DNA of 64,000 nucleotides from Winogradskyella luteola (GTDB lineage Bacteria > Bacteroidota > Bacteroidia > Flavobacteriales > Flavobacteriaceae). The notes beneath the pieces were generated by a model. That model was not told the origin of the DNA. It saw nothing but the letters and a program-made list of their open reading frames with translations, and searched no databases. Shown piece by piece: positions 62,001 to 64,000 of the stretch; position 1 is the first letter of the stretch; each line of letters starts with the position of its first letter. The stretch is taken from contig NZ_JAGSPD010000005.1 of assembly GCF_019203985.1 (NCBI RefSeq), forward strand, positions 62,001 to 126,000. Direction: 5' to 3'. The position numbers and the translations under genes were made by a program.

Positions 62001-64000
62001 TTATTGGGTGGTATACATAGTCTATGGTCTTTAAACAGTCCATTCCGTGAGGCATTTGAACGAGCCATTTTACCCGGCCATATACATCGTAGCTGTACCA
62101 TGTGGTATTGGTCTGTGGTTTTAAGGTATAGGTCTTGGAGACATTTCCAGATAAGAATGTCTGTTTGTAGGCCTTTTGCGGTAGGCCGCACTTGGCAAGC
62201 CTGTCTCTAAGTTCTAGATCCGGTATATCGTATTCCGTAAAATGCTGCTCATAACAATGGGTATCGTTAAGCCTATCGTTTTCATCGACGAGCCCTTCAT
62301 TTGGGTTGGCCGGTGGCGGTGCAACGATTTCATCCAATAAAATATAGGGTGCGCCATTTCCCGAATGCTTAAAGAGTGCCTTTGCTACTAGGGTAGGAGA
62401 ACTTGCTATTGAAGTGGTATAAAACGTGCTTCCGTTGAGTTTATATTGAATTTCGGTGTCTGTACGGTGTATGCTATATTCGCCGTGCGTGGAGAATGAT
62501 CCAAAATCGCGAATTATTTCTGTGCTATTGCCCAAAAAGTCCGTAGAGCTGGTTGTCAGCAATTCACCGTCTTCCATAATATAGGTATGGTACGTTACCT
62601 CGCCAGATGTGGTATTAAACTTTGCAACAAGATTGATCCCATAGGCCATAGGAAAAACATCCTCCGCTACAAAATCGGGGCTTTTATGGCCCTCTACCAG
62701 ACCCACAATAACATTATAAAAATCCTTGTGACCCAACGCATGAATAACGGATCCCCTGCCGTTGGTGACAGATCCATTTTCCTCCGAACTTAAGTTGGTA
62801 CTGGTCTCCCCCTCATTGGTTACGGTATCTTCGGCACCGGCCAGTATTGTACCGCCGGTAATACTAGAACCGGGGTCATTGGGGTTATCCGTTATTTCGG
62901 GGACCATATTGTTATTATAGTTAGATTTAAATCTTAGGTAGCCTTTGTCCACCAAGGCTTCGTTGGAGGCCAAACTGCTTTGCCATAACGATAGTTCATC
63001 TGCATTGCTAACGTAACCTAGACCAGTAATATTTTGCTTATATACAGGTGTAATACTGCCCGATACCCCTTGTGCTATATCGTACGGTGTGGTACCATCA
63101 GCAGCCAAGATAATGCCCGATATATATATATCCCCACCACGGTATACACCACTCTCAGTAGGTCTCCCCAAGCGATCATAGTTTGTGTACGAAAATGCTT
63201 CGTTGCTCTGTTGCTTAGAATTTTGCGAAAAGCGTATTTGGCCATCTTTTCGGTAAGCAAAGCGTGCATCTCCCTCGTCTATATTTGTTGTGGTCAGCAA
63301 TTGTCCCAAAGAGTTGTATTTAAACTCGCTTTTAAATTCTTTGCCATTGGGCTGAGTGGATTTTATAAGCCTCCCTGCTTTGTCATAGTAATTTAAACTG
63401 TAATCATAGTAATTTTGGCAGTGGTCTACTTTATAGTATTTGCTGTCTAGGTTAAAATAGCCCGGACGTTCGTTGACATCGAAAGAATAGTGTACAGATA
63501 ATGCTCCAAGACTAACGTAGACCCCATATCGCAGTTCTATTCTATAAAACCCTTCTACGGGTAAGGTATGTGTGCCTGGCGGAACCTCCATAACAACGTC
63601 CTCTTCGATAAGGTCATAAATACGGTAATAGATGCCCTCTGGTAAATTGGGATTTGTAGATATATCCTTTGCATAAAGCAATGTTCCGACCTCTTTAGAT
63701 TTTTGCTCATGGCTCTTTGACACGTTCGAAGGATTGGATTGGTAGTTTGCCACACGCTTTTGGTTAAAACAATCTTGAATGGCCGTATCTGCAAAATCAA
63801 CGATTTGATCATTTAAAACAAGATCGTTACAATTAGGGTCTGCACCCCCTGAACCTGAGCCCCCAATAGTGCCGTCACCTGAACCTGCACCTCCTGTTGT
63901 TGAACTGAACAAACGGATGGATGTGGTACACCCTTTAGAAATATGGATATCTACCCAGCCCTGTTCACCAATGAGCACTTCATTATTTTTTACATCTGTA
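59086..64000 (-). CDS. RHS/YD-repeat polymorphic toxin (5' end outside the window)
   Basis: The frame is open to the window edge, so over 1,630 residues are present and the N-terminus is missing. YD repeats are numerous (YDKAGRLIKSTQPNGKEFK, YNSLGQLLTTTN, YNETGLLIRTE). The RHS core ends with the usual hyperconserved segment: NSFEARLWDARIGRWLTVDP, then PYLGMGNNPISTVDPDG. The junction is at base 59794. Beyond it, 235 residues form a distinct tip (bases 59089-59793), starting with a cysteine cluster (CTSCSACPDRC) and ending with YRVHSLPKGLKVIQRGQ and NHYEIVPEKPMPLKDFQ. Its core is visibly richer in G+C than the neighbours, while the tip is less so, suggesting exchange of the tip. Confidence 0.92.
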   Translation of the reverse strand, partial: TDVKNNEVLIGEQGWVDIHISKGCTTSIRLFSSTTGGAGSGDGTIGGSGSGGADPNCNDLVLNDQIVDFADTAIQDCFNQKRVANYQSNPSNVSKSHEQKSKEVGTLLYAKDISTNPNLPEGIYYRIYDLIEEDVVMEVPPGTHTLPVEGFYRIELRYGVYVSLGALSVHYSFDVNERPGYFNLDSKYYKVDHCQNYYDYSLNYYDKAGRLIKSTQPNGKEFKSEFKYNSLGQLLTTTNIDEGDARFAYRKDGQIRFSQNSKQQSNEAFSYTNYDRLGRPTESGVYRGGDIYISGIILAADGTTPYDIAQGVSGSITPVYKQNITGLGYVSNADELSLWQSSLASNEALVDKGYLRFKSNYNNNMVPEITDNPNDPGSSITGGTILAGAEDTVTNEGETSTNLSSEENGSVTNGRGSVIHALGHKDFYNVIVGLVEGHKSPDFVAEDVFPMAYGINLVAKFNTTSGEVTYHTYIMEDGELLTTSSTDFLGNSTEIIRDFGSFSTHGEYSIHRTDTEIQYKLNGSTFYTTSIASSPTLVAKALFKHSGNGAPYILLDEIVAPPPANPNEGLVDENDRLNDTHCYEQHFTEYDIPDLELRDRLAKCGLPQKAYKQTFLSGNVSKTYTLKPQTNTTWYSYDVYGRVKWLVQMPHGMDCLKTIDYVYHPITGQVIEVDYQRHNIWERFIHRYTYNDAGQLTTVETSVDGNNFDHQATYIYNETGLLIRTELAENLQGIDYVYNLNGQLKAINHPSLSVSNDPGNDGNNGFMADVFGMSIQYYQGDYARLSTPTPITNIGATTPNQFNGNIQAIQWQNQNSGASTYSYAYNKNNWLQEAKFNSPSTSTGDYNVDNLTYDANGNIKTLNRNGYTDASGNNAMDAFNYHYKEQSNQLTTVEDRNDNQDPNRYGDLKSQAELEAVEGPFGTVQYQVTNENYTYNTIGQMVLNAQEGVGYEYNASGLVTKIKAFSGTDTNSYLTLAEEDYETVTCSNGYSSAKIWFRHLDGGTGLSARLSFADQADAKEDHNDEECTRFRILSNEEAPQPLVALPEYCTGFDTGNDSQYNTRHQINFYSHSANDTYSTATRFGVVPQAYHKLSLDILLLQEQTLRMVNTTGPDALQETQTEAINITNAFVEVIEYSSSGAETVLATASIAGNALFCNRIGGEVNMDFVPTKQKVKLRITVANDGGGSNLSPSTGYSKIFQTIEVDNIHLQVANEDKLAFFYDDRGHRIRKEAYTADGNVRTTFYVRDASGSPMAIYQKDGTDPLDAKEYPVYGTSRLGIMYNEPKYREKGVYAYQLTDHLGNVRAVVMKSGSNALSLTSKTDYYPFGMPMPNRNLEGNYRYGYQGEFAEKEHELGNGRNSFEARLWDARIGRWLTVDPAGEFFSPYLGMGNNPISTVDPDGACTSCSACPDRCKGLRIDKIPDGQAIWNGPDDMDVLQAAFDPSAVQLDDVSIGTQHIVTMEGYFGRTHFWMSPGDTMGDYHDRKQEARQRLHDLNWATINWMVTATTTASGATGMGTNQVVNRSYSYRGGLAPSGAFTVGGKPVYRGGNGFNVKPNEVKIDKATGDVKTTHGVSLDLDPNTVSKFGGAYRVHSLPKGLKVIQRGQRMNHYEIVPEKPMPLKDFQNLLNQIKVVPH

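Noticed and set aside
1..64000. CRISPR arrays, rRNA genes, transposases
   Set aside because: I saw no regularly spaced direct repeats, no rRNA sequence and no transposase or phage gene in either strand.

Overview
The window comes from a Bacteroidota genome, most likely a marine or aquatic member of the Flavobacteriaceae. The signs are low G+C outside one giant gene, start codons without clear Shine-Dalgarno sites, -7 promoter elements of the TAnnTTTG type, two proteins with C-terminal type IX secretion (T9SS) sorting domains, a PID-CTERM small protein and a typical flavobacterial gene repertoire. Genus and species cannot be decided from the sequence alone. There is no rRNA, CRISPR array, transposase or phage gene, and only one tRNA (Ala-GGC).

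Positions 1-25.9 kb are mainly housekeeping. They hold a truncated membrane protein, a TPR protein, serS, an HTTM-ribF-pth operon, tRNA-Ala, a universal stress protein, a GNAT-MATE-small membrane proteins-queD-lpxH run, an MFS transporter, an OmpA protein, recJ, divergent osmC/ahpD-like antioxidant genes, a MORN lipoprotein, a uracil-DNA glycosylase, rsmI, a DoxX protein, tdk-alr, mscL, asd and a prolyl oligopeptidase. Positions 25.9-35.8 kb hold a HAD-domain protein, a diheme c-type lipoprotein followed by a large T9SS adhesin-like protein, an ABC ATPase and an MMPL/RND exporter.

Positions 33.5-43.1 kb, all on the minus strand, form a biosynthetic cluster. In transcription order it encodes a YceI lipid-binding protein, an FAD oxidoreductase, a methyltransferase, a type III polyketide synthase, a FabI-like enoyl reductase, a FabZ-like dehydratase, a ketosynthase, an acyl carrier protein, a phosphopantetheinyl transferase and an MMPL exporter. 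The set is self-consistent for a phenolic lipid (alkylresorcinol or alkylquinone type) built on an acyl chain supplied by its own type II fatty acid synthase components and then exported. A GreA-like factor and a DAO-family oxidase sit just upstream on the same strand.

Positions 44.9-52.9 kb hold a T9SS M12B metalloprotease, then the lipid operon yceD-rpmF-fabH-accB-accC, pdxA and ribE. Positions 53.4-58.5 kb contain a seven-gene pseudopilus/type II secretion-like operon: two lipoproteins, a GspC/PilP-like protein, a PilX-like protein, two prepilin-like proteins and GspF. It lacks the ATPase, secretin and prepilin peptidase. The window ends in a very large RHS/YD-repeat polymorphic toxin gene that runs off the end. 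It has a distinct 235-residue C-terminal tip and a small, unrelated gene 13 bp downstream that is the natural immunity candidate.

Several intergenic palindromes, three of them inside the polyketide cluster, look like the dispersed REP-type repeats common in flavobacteria.
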